From Chromatiales bacterium (GTDB lineage Bacteria; Pseudomonadota; Gammaproteobacteria; Steroidobacterales; GCA-2729495), in NCBI GenBank assembly GCA_016789885.1, contig JAEUPZ010000009.1, positions 1 through 64,000 on the forward strand: a stretch of DNA of 64,000 nt, in the 5' to 3' direction. The translations under genes were made by a program, and so were the position numbers. Of this stretch, positions 24,027 through 33,549 are shown piece by piece; position 1 is the first letter of the stretch; each line of letters begins with the position of its first letter. The notes under the pieces were generated by a model. It made no database searches. It was not told the origin of the DNA and was given only the letters and a program-made list of their open reading frames with translations.

Positions 24027-27000
24027 ATGCGCAGCACGCTGACCACCGGTTTCTTGCGGCTGGCGGGCGCGCTGCTCGCGCCGGTCATCGCCTGGGGCAG
24101 TGACGCACCGCCGGGCCGCACCGACGACTTCGCCGACGGCGAGCGCGTCTACATCGTGCAGCTTGAAGGCTCGCCCGCGGTGGCCGCGCCGCAGGTGCGC
24201 CGGGCCCTGGAGGCCGGCCGCTTCGACGCCCGCCACGCCGCGGTCCACCGGCATGCCGACCGGCTCGTCGCCGGCCATGACGAGGTCCTCGCGGCCGTCG
24301 GCGCCGAGAAGGTCTACAGCTACCGGTACACGCTGAACGGCTTCGCCGCCCGGCTGACGCCGGCCCAGGCCCGCAAGCTGTCGGTGCAGCCCGGCGTCCG
24401 CCGCGTCTGGCAGGACCGGCTGAAGCCGGTATCGACCAACGCCAGCGGCTCGGCGCTGGGGCTGAACTCGCGGGACGGCGGGCTGACGGGTGCGCTCGGA
24501 CTGCGCGGCGATGGCGTCATCATCGGTGTCATCGACAGCGGCATCACGCCCGGGCATCCGAGCTTCAGCGACCGGCAGGAGCCGAAGCAGCCCCGGGTCT
24601 GCCGCTCGGCCTGGGCCGAGAGCAGCCTGCTGGGCCTGTGGCTCTGCAAGCGGTTCCGCAACCGCGAGAGCCCCGTGGTCTTCGAGCGGCCCGCTGACTG
24701 GACCGGGGCCTGCGAGGCCGGCCCGGGCTTCGGCGCCGGCAGCTGCAACAACAAGCTCATCGGGGCGCGGTTCTACGTCGACGGGTTCCTCGGCGAGTAC
24801 ACCCTGGACGCGAACGAGTTCGTGTCGCCGCGGGACGCCGACGGCCACGGCAGCCATATCGCCTCGACGGCCGCCGGGGTGACGACCCGGGCGAGCATCG
24901 GCGGCACACGCGTCAACGCGATCCGCGGCATGGCGCCGCGGGCGTGGCTGGCGGTCTACAAGGCCTGCTGGCTCGAGCCCGGCGCGCTGCGCGGCGCCTG
25001 CAGCACCGCCGACCTGACCCGCGCCATCGAGGACGCCGTGGCCGATGGCGTCGACATCATCAACTACTCGCTCGGCAGCGACGACGGCATCACCGACCCC
25101 GACGACCTGGCGCTGCTGGCGGCGACGGAAGCGGGCGTGCTGGTGGTCGCCGCCGCCGGCAACGAGGGTCCCGCGGCCGGCACCATCGGCTCCCCCGCCG
25201 CCGCGCCCTGGACGCTGGCCGTGGGCGCCGCCACCCGCAGCGGCGACGTGTTCCAGACGGCGCTCGCCGTCAACGAGCCGCCAGGCCTCGCCGGTCCGGT
25301 GAGCGTGATCGAGGCCGGCTTCACGCCGTCCCTAGGCAGCACAGGGGCCATCACCGCCGATCTGGTGCTCGCCGATGACGGCACCGCAGCCACCTTCGAC
25401 GACGGCTTCGCCGGCACCACCGACGATGGCTGCGAGACCCTGGTCAATGCCGGCGAGGTCGAGGGCCAGGTCGTGCTGGTGGGCCGCGGCGGTTGCACCT
25501 TCGCCACGAAGGTGGCCAACGCCGAGGCCGCCGGCGCCCGGGCGGTGGTGGTCTACAACAACCTCGGCGCGCCCATCATCATGGTCGGCACGCGCAATGC
25601 CGTCGGCATTCCGGCCGTCATGGTGAGCCGCGACGACGGCGACCGTCTGGCCGCGGCACTGGACGACGGCGACACGGTCGAGGTCACCCTCGAGCGCGGC
25701 CGGCTGCGCACGGTGCGCGACCCGGCCCGCCAGCTCGAAGCGCTGTCGGCCCGCGGCCCGAATTTCTGGGTACCCGACGTGCTGAAGCCCGACGTCGTCG
25801 CGCCGGGCGTCAACATCCTCGGCGCCCACACGCCCGACGCCGCGAACAACCAGCGCGGCGAACGCTTCCAGTACCTCTCCGGCACGTCGATGGCGGTGCC
25901 CCACGTCGCCGGCGTCGCCGCGCTGCTGAAGCAGGCCCACCCCGACTGGAGCCCGGCGGCACTGCACTCGGCGCTCGTGACCAGCGCCGACCCCGACGTG
26001 CGGCTGCCCGACGGCAGCGCCGCCGGGCCCTTCGACACGGGTGGCGGCTACATCCGTCCGAACCTCGCCGTGGCACCGGGCCTCGTCTACGAGCGCACCG
26101 CCGCCGACCATGACGCGTTCCTGTGCGGCGCCGGCGAGCCGCGGGCCGGCGTGGACTGCGCCGCGCTGGCGTCGGCGGGCCGGCCCACCGACGGGACGGA
26201 CCTGAACCTGCCCTCCATTGCCGTGGGCGACCTGGTGGCCTCGCGCACGGTGCGCCGGCGGGCAACCAACGTCGGAGAGCCGGCCAGCTGGGTAGCCAGT
26301 GTCGAGGCCCCTCCAGGCATCGGCGTGACCGTGACGCCGGCCACGCTCTCGCTCGGCACCGGCGAGACGGCGGAGTTCGAGGTCCGGTTCGAGGCGACCG
26401 CCCTGGTGCCCCTCGGCGGGTGGCAGACCGGCGCCCTCACCTGGACTGCGGGCAGTGCCGTCGTACGCTCGCCGCTGGCCGTGCGCGCCCTGCCGTTCGC
26501 CGCCGCAGGCTTCGTGGCCGGCAGCGGCGCGGACGGCAGCGCCGACATCGCCGCGCGCGCCGGCTACACCGGCAGCTACGCGGTGCGCATCGGCGGCTTC
26601 GACGTGGCGGGCCAGGGCCAGCCGGCAGGCGTCCAGTCCCTGCTCACCGGCGCCTTCGTGGCCGACGACGGCAACCTCGCCACGCCCTACCGCTTCGTCG
26701 CGCCCGGCGGCCTGCTGCCCGGCGACGTGCGCCGCATTCCCATTGCGGTGCCCGCCGGCACGAAGCTGCTGCGGGTCGAGCTGCGCAACGAGGACACCGA
26801 CGGCGAGCACGACCTCGACCTCTACGTGTACCAGTGCCCGGGCTACGTGACCTGCGTCCCGCGCGACGACCTGCTGACGGCGGCCGGCCCCGACTCGGAC
26901 GAGATCGTCGACCTCATCGACCCACCGGCCGGCGAGTACTTCGTCGACGTGCACGGCTTTGCCACCGCCGGGAGCGGCGCCACCTTCGACGTCTCGGTCT

Positions 27001-27200
27001 GGGCGCTGGGGCCGGACCGTGGCAACGCCACCGCCACGGCGCCGGCCAACGTGCTGACCGGCGACGACCTGGCCGTCGGGGTGGCCTGGCAGGGCCTGCC
27101 CGCCGGGCGCAACCTGGCCCTGATCACCCACCGGGATGCCACCGACGACCTGGCCTATACCGTCGTCGAGGTGGAGGTCGCGGGCGGCACCGTGCCCTGA
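24027..27200 (+). CDS. Secreted subtilisin-like serine protease with PA domain
   Basis: A 1057-residue exported S8 peptidase resembling plant subtilases. Signal peptide 1-24; I9-type propeptide at about 38-130 (YIVQLEGSPAVAAP, YTLNGFAARLT). The catalytic triad is D170 in GVIDSGITPGHPSF, H274 in DADGHGSHIAST and S621 in SGTSMAVPHVAG, with oxyanion N379 in AAAGNEG. A protease-associated (PA) domain is inserted at about 425-560 (VLVGRGGCTFATKVANAEAAG). After the catalytic domain come an Fn3-like domain (VTPATLSLGTGETAEFEVRF) and a C-terminal beta-rich region resembling bacterial pre-peptidase C-terminal domains (VELRNEDTDGEHDLDLYVYQ). It is probably extracellular and degrades proteins. Confidence 0.9.
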   Translation: MRSTLTTGFLRLAGALLAPVIAWGSDAPPGRTDDFADGERVYIVQLEGSPAVAAPQVRRALEAGRFDARHAAVHRHADRLVAGHDEVLAAVGAEKVYSYRYTLNGFAARLTPAQARKLSVQPGVRRVWQDRLKPVSTNASGSALGLNSRDGGLTGALGLRGDGVIIGVIDSGITPGHPSFSDRQEPKQPRVCRSAWAESSLLGLWLCKRFRNRESPVVFERPADWTGACEAGPGFGAGSCNNKLIGARFYVDGFLGEYTLDANEFVSPRDADGHGSHIASTAAGVTTRASIGGTRVNAIRGMAPRAWLAVYKACWLEPGALRGACSTADLTRAIEDAVADGVDIINYSLGSDDGITDPDDLALLAATEAGVLVVAAAGNEGPAAGTIGSPAAAPWTLAVGAATRSGDVFQTALAVNEPPGLAGPVSVIEAGFTPSLGSTGAITADLVLADDGTAATFDDGFAGTTDDGCETLVNAGEVEGQVVLVGRGGCTFATKVANAEAAGARAVVVYNNLGAPIIMVGTRNAVGIPAVMVSRDDGDRLAAALDDGDTVEVTLERGRLRTVRDPARQLEALSARGPNFWVPDVLKPDVVAPGVNILGAHTPDAANNQRGERFQYLSGTSMAVPHVAGVAALLKQAHPDWSPAALHSALVTSADPDVRLPDGSAAGPFDTGGGYIRPNLAVAPGLVYERTAADHDAFLCGAGEPRAGVDCAALASAGRPTDGTDLNLPSIAVGDLVASRTVRRRATNVGEPASWVASVEAPPGIGVTVTPATLSLGTGETAEFEVRFEATALVPLGGWQTGALTWTAGSAVVRSPLAVRALPFAAAGFVAGSGADGSADIAARAGYTGSYAVRIGGFDVAGQGQPAGVQSLLTGAFVADDGNLATPYRFVAPGGLLPGDVRRIPIAVPAGTKLLRVELRNEDTDGEHDLDLYVYQCPGYVTCVPRDDLLTAAGPDSDEIVDLIDPPAGEYFVDVHGFATAGSGATFDVSVWALGPDRGNATATAPANVLTGDDLAVGVAWQGLPAGRNLALITHRDATDDLAYTVVEVEVAGGTVP

Positions 27201-27206
27201 CAGGTT

Positions 27207-27239
27207 GTTGAGAGACGCACATCCTGTGCGTTTCTCAAC
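27207..27239. terminator. 14-bp hairpin after the subtilase gene
   Basis: GTTGAGAGACGCAC (27207-27220) pairs with GTGCGTTTCTCAAC (27226-27239) with one G-T pair, around loop ATCCT, six bases after the protease stop codon. No T-run follows. It is a probable transcript-end structure. Confidence 0.55.
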
Positions 27240-27329
27240 TCGCCAGTCCGGTACACGCCCGTACTGGCTCCCGACGAATCAACCGCTTACGCGCTTGCTT
27301 CGTCGAAGCGGCCATCCATGGCCGCGCTG

Positions 27330-27352
27330 GCAGGCTGTTTTCAACAGCCTGC
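27330..27352. repeat. Hairpin sharing its core with the priA 3' hairpin
   Basis: GCAGGCTGTT (27330-27339) pairs perfectly with AACAGCCTGC (27343-27352) around TTC. The outer eight bases match the stem at 7636-7669, so both are likely copies of one small dispersed palindrome. It lies in the leader region of the HDOD gene. Confidence 0.5.
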
Positions 27353-27459
27353 TAACGTGCCCGCCGCCCGGCGGCGTGCGCAAAACGCGACGGTTTTCCT
27401 CAATTCGGGGGGCCGCCCTGCCGATACTGTCACCCGGGGTTGTGGTGCCGGGACAGACG

Positions 27460-28314
27460 ATGGACGAGGGCAGCAAGACGCTGGAGTTCGTGCAGGGGCT
27501 GGCGGCCGGGATCCGGCCGGACCTGGACCTGCCGGCGTTTCCCGAAGTGGTGCGGCGCCTGCAGGTGGCCCTGCTCGACGACCGCACCACCGTGAAGGAC
27601 ATCGTCACGATCATCAGCTCGGAGCCCGTGCTGTCGGCGCGGCTCATGCAGATGGCCAACTCCGCCGCCCTCAACCCGGGTGGCACGCCGGTGGCCAGCC
27701 TCAACAACGCCATCAACCGCATGGGCTTCAACCTGGTGCGCACCGTCGCCACGGCCTTCGCGCTCCGGCAGGCCAGCCGCAATGCGGGCCTCGGCGCCAT
27801 CCGCACCGACCTCGAATCCATCTGGAAGAGCAGCAACGAGGTGGCCGCCATCGGTTACGCCGTCGCGAGGCAGGCCTTCGGCCGCCAGCCCGACGAGGCC
27901 ATGATCGCGGGGCTGCTGCACTCCATCGGCCGGCTCTATCTGCTGATGCACGTGCACCAGCAGGCGCCGGCGCTGCGCGACGCACCGGACTTCGGCGCCG
28001 TGGTCGACCGCTGCCACCCGGGGCTGGGCCGCGCCATCCTCGCCGCCTGGGGCCTGCCCCAGCGCATCTGCACCGCCGTCGAGAACCAGGACTACCTGCT
28101 GGCCGGCGGCTCGGCGGAACTCGAGCCACTGACGCGGCTGCTGGCGGCCGCCAAGCTCGCCTGGCGGATCGAGGCCGAGCCCGGCTTCACGGACCAGCAC
28201 CCCGAGGCCGAGTGGCTGCTGCGCAAGGTGAACCTCGGCAAGGGCTCCTTCGCCGACCTCATGGCCGGCAGCCGCGCCGACATCGATCTGCTGCAGCAGG
28301 CCCTGGCGGCCTGA
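27460..28314 (+). CDS. HDOD-domain signalling protein
   Basis: A 284-residue cytoplasmic protein consisting of an HDOD domain: LDLPAFPEVVRRLQVALLDD, then IISSEPVLSARLMQMANSAALNPGG, ALRQASRNAG and IAGLLHSIGRLYLL. HDOD domains are HD-like helical bundles without the metal-binding residues. They act in signalling by protein interaction, often near c-di-GMP or chemotaxis genes, but none are adjacent here. ATG at 27460 has GGGAC upstream at a usable distance. An upstream GCCGATAC at 27420-27427 resembles a sigma28 -10 element, but its -35 partner is poor. No enzymatic activity is expected. Confidence 0.85.
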   Translation: MDEGSKTLEFVQGLAAGIRPDLDLPAFPEVVRRLQVALLDDRTTVKDIVTIISSEPVLSARLMQMANSAALNPGGTPVASLNNAINRMGFNLVRTVATAFALRQASRNAGLGAIRTDLESIWKSSNEVAAIGYAVARQAFGRQPDEAMIAGLLHSIGRLYLLMHVHQQAPALRDAPDFGAVVDRCHPGLGRAILAAWGLPQRICTAVENQDYLLAGGSAELEPLTRLLAAAKLAWRIEAEPGFTDQHPEAEWLLRKVNLGKGSFADLMAGSRADIDLLQQALAA

Positions 28315-28418
28315 CCGGGCCGATCCGCCGCCGGCGGCCGGCGACCGGCACGCCTCGACAGCCGGGCAGCCGGGGAGAACAATAGCCACCGGCTTCACGG
28401 GACGTTGGGGGCAGGCAC

Positions 28419-29279
28419 ATGACGGACCGTTACGGGGTCATCGGGCACCCGATCGCCCACAGCAAGTCGCCGGTGATCCACCGGCTCTTCGCCGAGCAGA
28501 CCGGCCAGGACATCAGCTACGAGGCCTTCGACATCGCGCCGGAGGCGCTCGACGAGCAGGTGCGTGGCCTCGTGGACGCCGGCATCCGCGGCCTGAACGT
28601 CACGGTGCCCCACAAGCAGGCCGTCGCAAGGCTCTGTGCGCGGCTGTCACCGCGGGCACGGCTCGCCGGCGCCGTGAACACGCTGGTGGTCCAGCCCAAC
28701 GGCACCATCGAGGGCGAGAACACCGACGGCACCGGCCTCGTCAACGACCTGCGGGGCAACCTGCGGGCGCGGCTCGCGGGAACGTCGATCCTGATCCTGG
28801 GCGCCGGCGGCGCCACCCGCGGCATCGTGCCGGCGCTCTTCGAGGCCGGCCCCCGGGAGATCGTCGTGGCCAACCGCACCGTCGACCGCGCCGAGCAGCT
28901 GGCCCGGGAGTTCCGGGCGCTCGGCACCATCGCCGCCTGCGGCTTCGCCGACCTCGGGGGCGGCACCTGGGACCTGGTGATCAACGCCACGTCGGCGGGA
29001 CTGCAGGGCGAGGTGCCGCCCTTCCCGCCGTCCATCGCCGGCCCCGGCACGCTCTGCTACGACCTGTCCTACGCCATGCACGACACGCCCTTCGTCGCCT
29101 GGGCGAGGGACCACGGCGCCGGCCGCGTCGCCCAGGGCTGGGGCATGCTGGTGGAGCAGGCGGCGGAGTCGTTCCGGCTCTGGCGCGGCGTGCGGCCGGA
29201 CACGGGGCCGGTGATCGCGCGGCTGCCGGGCGCGCCCGGGGCCAGCGACACCATGGAGGCCCGCCTCACCGCATCGTGA
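28419..29279 (+). CDS. aroE: Shikimate dehydrogenase
   Basis: A 286-residue NADP-dependent enzyme that reduces 3-dehydroshikimate to shikimate in aromatic amino acid synthesis. The substrate-binding domain shows GHPIAHSKSPVIHRLF and GLNVTVPHKQA, with the catalytic lysine in VPHK and the Asp partner in ENTDGTGL. The cofactor domain has ILILGAGGATRGIVPAL followed by NRTVDRAEQLA, an NADP-type motif. The end carries GMLVEQAAESFRLWRG. All active-site segments are intact. Its 3' end overlaps the convergent gor gene by 14 bases. Confidence 0.95.
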   Translation: MTDRYGVIGHPIAHSKSPVIHRLFAEQTGQDISYEAFDIAPEALDEQVRGLVDAGIRGLNVTVPHKQAVARLCARLSPRARLAGAVNTLVVQPNGTIEGENTDGTGLVNDLRGNLRARLAGTSILILGAGGATRGIVPALFEAGPREIVVANRTVDRAEQLAREFRALGTIAACGFADLGGGTWDLVINATSAGLQGEVPPFPPSIAGPGTLCYDLSYAMHDTPFVAWARDHGAGRVAQGWGMLVEQAAESFRLWRGVRPDTGPVIARLPGAPGASDTMEARLTAS

Positions 29280-30612
29280 CGAGCTCCTCGGCCGCCGTGG
29301 GATGGATCGCCACGGTGTCGTCGAGGTCGGCCTTGCGCGCGCCCATCCGGATCGCCACGGCGAAGCCCTGCAGCATCTCGTCGGCCCCCGGGCCGATGAC
29401 GTGGCAGCCCACCACGCGCTCGTCGTCGCCGACGACGACGAGCTTCATGCGCATCTTCGGCTTGTGGCTCATGACGCCGTAGTAGAGGGGCACGAAGGTC
29501 GATGTGTAGACCTCGACGGCGTCGCCGAACTGCTGGCGCGCGTCGGCCTCGCTGAGCCCGCAGGTACCGATGGTCGGATGGCTGAAAACCACCGTCGGGA
29601 TGTCGCGATAGTCGAGATGCCGCCCGGCCTTGCCGCCGAACACGCGGTCGCAGAGCCTGCGCCCGGCAGCGATGGCCACCGGCGTGAGCGCCGCCCGGCC
29701 GGTGACGTCGCCCACGGCGTAGATGTGCGGCACGTTGGTGACCTGGTACCGGTCCGTGGGAATGAAGCCGGCCTCGTCGGTGGCCACCCCGGCTGAGGCG
29801 AGGCCAAGGTCGGCCGTGGCCGGCTCGCGGCCGACGGCCCACAGCACCGCATCGAAGGGCCCCAGCTGCCGGCCGTCGGTGGCCTGCATCACCAGGCCGT
29901 CGGCGCCGCGGGTCAGGCCCGCCGGCGTCGTGTGCCACGCGAAGCGCACGCCGTCCGCCTCCATGGCCTCGATGAGGCCCCGCTGCAGCATCTCGTCGAA
30001 GGAGCGCAGCAGGCTCGCGTGGCGGCAGACCATGGTGACTTCGCTGCCCAGCGCGCGGAACACGCCGCCGAGCTCGACGCCCACGTAGCCGGTGCCGACC
30101 AGCGCCACGCGCTGCGGGCGTTCAGCGAGGCGGAAGAAGTCGTCGGAGACGAGGCCGAGCCCGGCTCCGGGGACCGCCGGCCGGACCGGACGCCCGCCCG
30201 TCGCGATGATGACGTGCGCGGCCCGCAGCTCGCGGCCGCCGGCAACGACGCAATCGGGGCCAGTGAACCGGCCGTAGCCGACCACGTGCTCGATGCCCTT
30301 CTTCGCGAGGTTCGCCGCGTAGATGCCGTTCAGCCGCGCGATGTAGGCGTCGCGGCGGGCCTTGAGGCCGGCCCAGTCATGGCCGCCGACGGTCACGTCG
30401 AAACCGTACTCGCGGGCGTCGGCCAGCGCCTGGGCCAGGTGCGCGGCGGTCCACATGACCTTCTTCGGCACGCAGCCCATGTTCACGCAGGTACCGCCCA
30501 GCGGTGCCGGCTCGACGAGCGCCACGCGGGCGCCATACTCGGCGGCACGCTGGGCCGCAGCCAGCCCGCCGCTGCCGCCGCCGACCACGACCAGATCAAA
30601 CGATTGGGTCAT
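29266..30612 (-). CDS. gor: Glutathione-disulfide reductase
   Basis: A 448-residue FAD/NADPH enzyme keeping glutathione reduced in the cytoplasm. The FAD motif is VVVGGGSGGLAAAQRAAEYG, the redox-active disulfide is C42 and C47 in GGTCVNMGCVPKK, the NADPH motif is VALVGTGYVGVELGG, and the second FAD segment is IYAVGDVTG. The C-terminal catalytic motif HPTAAEE (H437) completes the partner-subunit active site and, with CVNMGC, favours glutathione reductase over mercuric or lipoamide enzymes. It diverges from prlC over about 60 bases. Confidence 0.93.
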   Translation of the reverse strand: MTQSFDLVVVGGGSGGLAAAQRAAEYGARVALVEPAPLGGTCVNMGCVPKKVMWTAAHLAQALADAREYGFDVTVGGHDWAGLKARRDAYIARLNGIYAANLAKKGIEHVVGYGRFTGPDCVVAGGRELRAAHVIIATGGRPVRPAVPGAGLGLVSDDFFRLAERPQRVALVGTGYVGVELGGVFRALGSEVTMVCRHASLLRSFDEMLQRGLIEAMEADGVRFAWHTTPAGLTRGADGLVMQATDGRQLGPFDAVLWAVGREPATADLGLASAGVATDEAGFIPTDRYQVTNVPHIYAVGDVTGRAALTPVAIAAGRRLCDRVFGGKAGRHLDYRDIPTVVFSHPTIGTCGLSEADARQQFGDAVEVYTSTFVPLYYGVMSHKPKMRMKLVVVGDDERVVGCHVIGPGADEMLQGFAVAIRMGARKADLDDTVAIHPTAAEELVTMR

Positions 30613-30672
30613 AAAGTGTCCCGGAATCCTTGTGTTAGGATCGCCCGCACCTTACCGGATCCTGCTACTTCC

Positions 30673-32697
30673 TTGAACCAGAACCCCCTGCTGCAGCCCA
30701 CTGGCCTGCCGGCATTCGCTGCCATCCGTCCCGAGCATGTCGAGCCCGCCGTGCGCGAGGTCCTCGACCGCAACCGCGCGGCCCTCACGGACCTGCTGGC
30801 CGGGGCCGCCGCCCACGCGCCGGATTTCGCGCGCACGGTGCCGCAGATCGAGGCCCTCGGCGACCGGCTGCACCGCGTCTGGTCGCCGGTGCGGCACCTG
30901 CACTCGGTGGCCAACACGCCGGAGCTGCGCAGCGCCTACAACGCCTGCCTGCCGCTCATCTCGAACTACGAGACCGAGCTCGGGCACAACCGCGAGCTCT
31001 ACGAGCTCTACGCGCGCCTGCAGGCGGCGGGGGTCCACGATGGCGAGGGCTCGGCCCGGCTGCTGGAGCTGGCGGTGCGCGACTTCCGCCTCGCCGGCGT
31101 GCACCTGCCGGAGGCGGAGAAGGCCCGGTTCAAGGCCATCATGGAGGAGCTGGCCCAGGCCGAGGCGGGCTTCGAGCAGCATCTGCTCGACTCCGCCGCC
31201 GCCTGGTCGCTGCACCTCACCGACGCGGCCCGCGTGCGCGGCGTGCCGGACTTCGTCCTCGAGCCGGCCGCTGCCCGCGCCCGGGAGGCCGGCAAGGACG
31301 GCTGGCTGTTCGACCTGACGCAGCCCGCCTACGTCGCCGTCGTCACCCATGCCGACGACCGCCAGCTGCGGCATGACTTCTACCGCGCCTGGGTGACCCG
31401 GGCGTCTGACCAGGCCAGCTGGGACAGTGGCCACGACAACGGCCCGGTGATGGAGCAGGTCCTGCGGCTGCGCCACGAGGCCGCGGGCATCGTCGGCTTC
31501 CGCAACTTCGCCGAGTACTCCCTCGCCACCAAGATGGCGAAGTCCGTCGACGAAGTGGAGTCGTTCCTGCGCGAACTGGTCGGCCGCTCGAAGGCGGCCG
31601 CACAGCAGGAGCTCGACGAGCTGACGGCCTTCGCCGGCCAGCCGCTGGAGCCGTGGGACATCGCCTACTGGTCCGAGAAGCTGCGCCACGCGAAGTACGC
31701 CATCTCCGACGAGGAGCTGCGGCCGTACTTCCCGCTGCCGAAGGTCATGGCCGGCCTCTTCGCCGTGGTCGACCGGCTCTACGGCATCCGCTTCGTGCCC
31801 CAGGCGGGCATCGAGACCTGGGAGCCCTCCGTCGAGTACTACGCCGTCCAGGACCACGCGGGCACGACCATCGGCGGCTTCTTCGTCGACTTCTACGCGC
31901 GGCGCAACAAGCGCAGCGGTGCCTGGATGGACCAGGCCCAGAACCGCTGGCGCACCGGCGGGCAGCTGCAGGTGCCGGTGGCCCACCTGGTCTGCAACTT
32001 CTCGCCGCCCACCCGCGAGGCGCCGGCGCTGCTGACCCACGACGAGGTGGTGACGCTGTTCCACGAGATGGGCCACGTGCTGCACCACCTGCTGACGCGC
32101 ATCGACTACCCGAGCGTGTCGGGCATCAACGGCGTGCCCTGGGACGCCGTCGAGCTGCCGAGCCAGTTCACCGAGACCTTTGCCTACGAGCCCGAGGTGG
32201 TCGCGATGATATCGGGCCACCACCAGACCGGCGCGGCGCTGCCAGGCCAGGTGCTGCAGAGCCTGCGGGAGTCGCGCAACTTCCAGTCGGCGCTGCAGAT
32301 GGTGCGCCAGCTCGAGTTCGCGCTCTTCGACCTGACGCTGCACGCCGGCTACGACCCGGCGCGGCCCGGCCAGGTGCAGGCGGTGTGCGACCGCGTGCGC
32401 GACGAGGTCGCGGTGATCCGCCAGCCGGCGTGGAACCGCTTCCCGAACACCTTCGGCCACATCTTCGGTGGCGGCTATGCAGCCGGCTACTACAGCTACA
32501 AGTGGGCCGAAGTGCTGGCGGCGGACGCCTACGAGGCCTTCGAAGAGCACGGGCTGTTCAACCCCGAGCTCGCCCGCCGCTTCCGCACCGAGGTGCTCGA
32601 GGTGGGCGGCAGCCGCGACATCGCCGAGGCCTTCGTGGCCTTCCGCGGCCGGCCAGCCCACGTCGACGCGCTGCTGAAGCAGTCCGGCATCGCGTGA
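30673..32697 (+). CDS. prlC: Oligopeptidase A (M3 family metallopeptidase)
   Basis: A 674-residue cytoplasmic zinc peptidase that degrades short peptides and cleaved signal peptides. The M3 zinc site HEMGHVLHHLL contains the HExxH ligands and catalytic glutamate, with the third ligand region ETFAYEPEV about 25 residues downstream of it. The N-terminal helical domain (GLPAFAAIRPEHVEPAVREV) and the C-terminal GGGYAAGYYSYKWAEVLAADAY are family hallmarks. There is no ATG near the expected start; TTG at 30673 gives near-E. coli length (MNQNPLLQPTGLP) and is my choice, with some uncertainty. The stop overlaps the GTG start of xthA. Confidence 0.92.
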   Translation: MNQNPLLQPTGLPAFAAIRPEHVEPAVREVLDRNRAALTDLLAGAAAHAPDFARTVPQIEALGDRLHRVWSPVRHLHSVANTPELRSAYNACLPLISNYETELGHNRELYELYARLQAAGVHDGEGSARLLELAVRDFRLAGVHLPEAEKARFKAIMEELAQAEAGFEQHLLDSAAAWSLHLTDAARVRGVPDFVLEPAAARAREAGKDGWLFDLTQPAYVAVVTHADDRQLRHDFYRAWVTRASDQASWDSGHDNGPVMEQVLRLRHEAAGIVGFRNFAEYSLATKMAKSVDEVESFLRELVGRSKAAAQQELDELTAFAGQPLEPWDIAYWSEKLRHAKYAISDEELRPYFPLPKVMAGLFAVVDRLYGIRFVPQAGIETWEPSVEYYAVQDHAGTTIGGFFVDFYARRNKRSGAWMDQAQNRWRTGGQLQVPVAHLVCNFSPPTREAPALLTHDEVVTLFHEMGHVLHHLLTRIDYPSVSGINGVPWDAVELPSQFTETFAYEPEVVAMISGHHQTGAALPGQVLQSLRESRNFQSALQMVRQLEFALFDLTLHAGYDPARPGQVQAVCDRVRDEVAVIRQPAWNRFPNTFGHIFGGGYAAGYYSYKWAEVLAADAYEAFEEHGLFNPELARRFRTEVLEVGGSRDIAEAFVAFRGRPAHVDALLKQSGIA

Positions 32698-33455
32698 AGC
32701 TCGCCACCTGGAACGTCAACTCGATCCGGGCCCGGCTCGACCACGTGCTTGCGTGGATCGATGCCAACGAGCCGGATGTGCTGGCGCTGCAGGAGCTGAA
32801 GACCGAGGCGGACAGGTTCCCCTGGGGCGAGGTCGAGGCGCTGGGCTACCGCTGCCTCGTCGAGGGCCAGAAGACCTACAACGGCGTGGCCCTGCTCTCG
32901 CGGGACGAGGGCCGCGACGTCGTGCGCGGCATCAGTGACTACGTCGACGACCAGCGCCGCGTGATCGCCGCGACCTTCGGCGACGTGCGCGTCATCAACG
33001 TGTACGTGCCGAACGGCCAGTCCGTCGGGTCAGACAAGTACCGCTACAAGCTCGACTGGCTCGATGCCCTCGCCGCCCACCTGCAGCGCGAGCTGAAGTC
33101 CCACGAGCAGCTCGCCATCGTCGGCGACTTCAACATCGCCCCCGAGGACCGCGACGTGCATGACCCGGCTGCGTGGCACGAACAGGTGCTCTGCAGCACC
33201 GCCGAGCGGGCGAAGCTGAAGGCACTGCTCGACCTCGGCCTCGTCGACGCCTTCCGGCTCTTCCAGCAGCCGGAGAAGTCGTACAGCTGGTGGGACTACC
33301 GGGAGCTGGGGTTCCGCCGCAACCGCGGCCTGCGCATCGACCTCGTGCTGGTGTCCCCGGCGCTGGCGCAGCGCTGCTCGGGCTGCGTCATCGACAAGGC
33401 GCCGCGCAAGCTGGAGAAGCCGTCGGACCACGCGCCGGTGGTGGCGCTGCTGTAG
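32694..33455 (+). CDS. xthA: Exodeoxyribonuclease III
   Basis: A 253-residue AP endonuclease/3'-5' exonuclease for base-excision repair. Signatures in order: LATWNVNSIRARLDHVLAW, ALQELKTE with the metal-binding Glu, YNGVALLSR, VYVPNGQSVGSDKYRYKLDW, the catalytic GDFNIAPEDRDV, RIDLVLVSPALA and the final SDHAPVVALL with the catalytic Asp-His. Every active-site motif is present and length is normal. The GTG start at 32694 overlaps the prlC stop (GTGA), implying coupling between two unrelated housekeeping functions. Confidence 0.95.
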   Translation: MKLATWNVNSIRARLDHVLAWIDANEPDVLALQELKTEADRFPWGEVEALGYRCLVEGQKTYNGVALLSRDEGRDVVRGISDYVDDQRRVIAATFGDVRVINVYVPNGQSVGSDKYRYKLDWLDALAAHLQRELKSHEQLAIVGDFNIAPEDRDVHDPAAWHEQVLCSTAERAKLKALLDLGLVDAFRLFQQPEKSYSWWDYRELGFRRNRGLRIDLVLVSPALAQRCSGCVIDKAPRKLEKPSDHAPVVALL

Positions 33456-33549
33456 CGGCCGCCGGGTGGAGCAGGGGCGGGACCGTGGTGGCACATCGCG
33501 TCACTCGCTCCGCGCATCGCCGCACCACCGCCGGCGGGGCCGGTGTGGC

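Noticed and set aside
20813..24121. A 1102-codon minus-strand frame antisense to dprA-smg-topA
   Set aside because: Shadow of topA; no recognisable motifs and low-complexity composition.
27136..27459. Earlier start for the HDOD gene
   Set aside because: The frame is open, but this stretch contains two hairpins and non-conserved composition; ATG 27460 begins the conserved domain.
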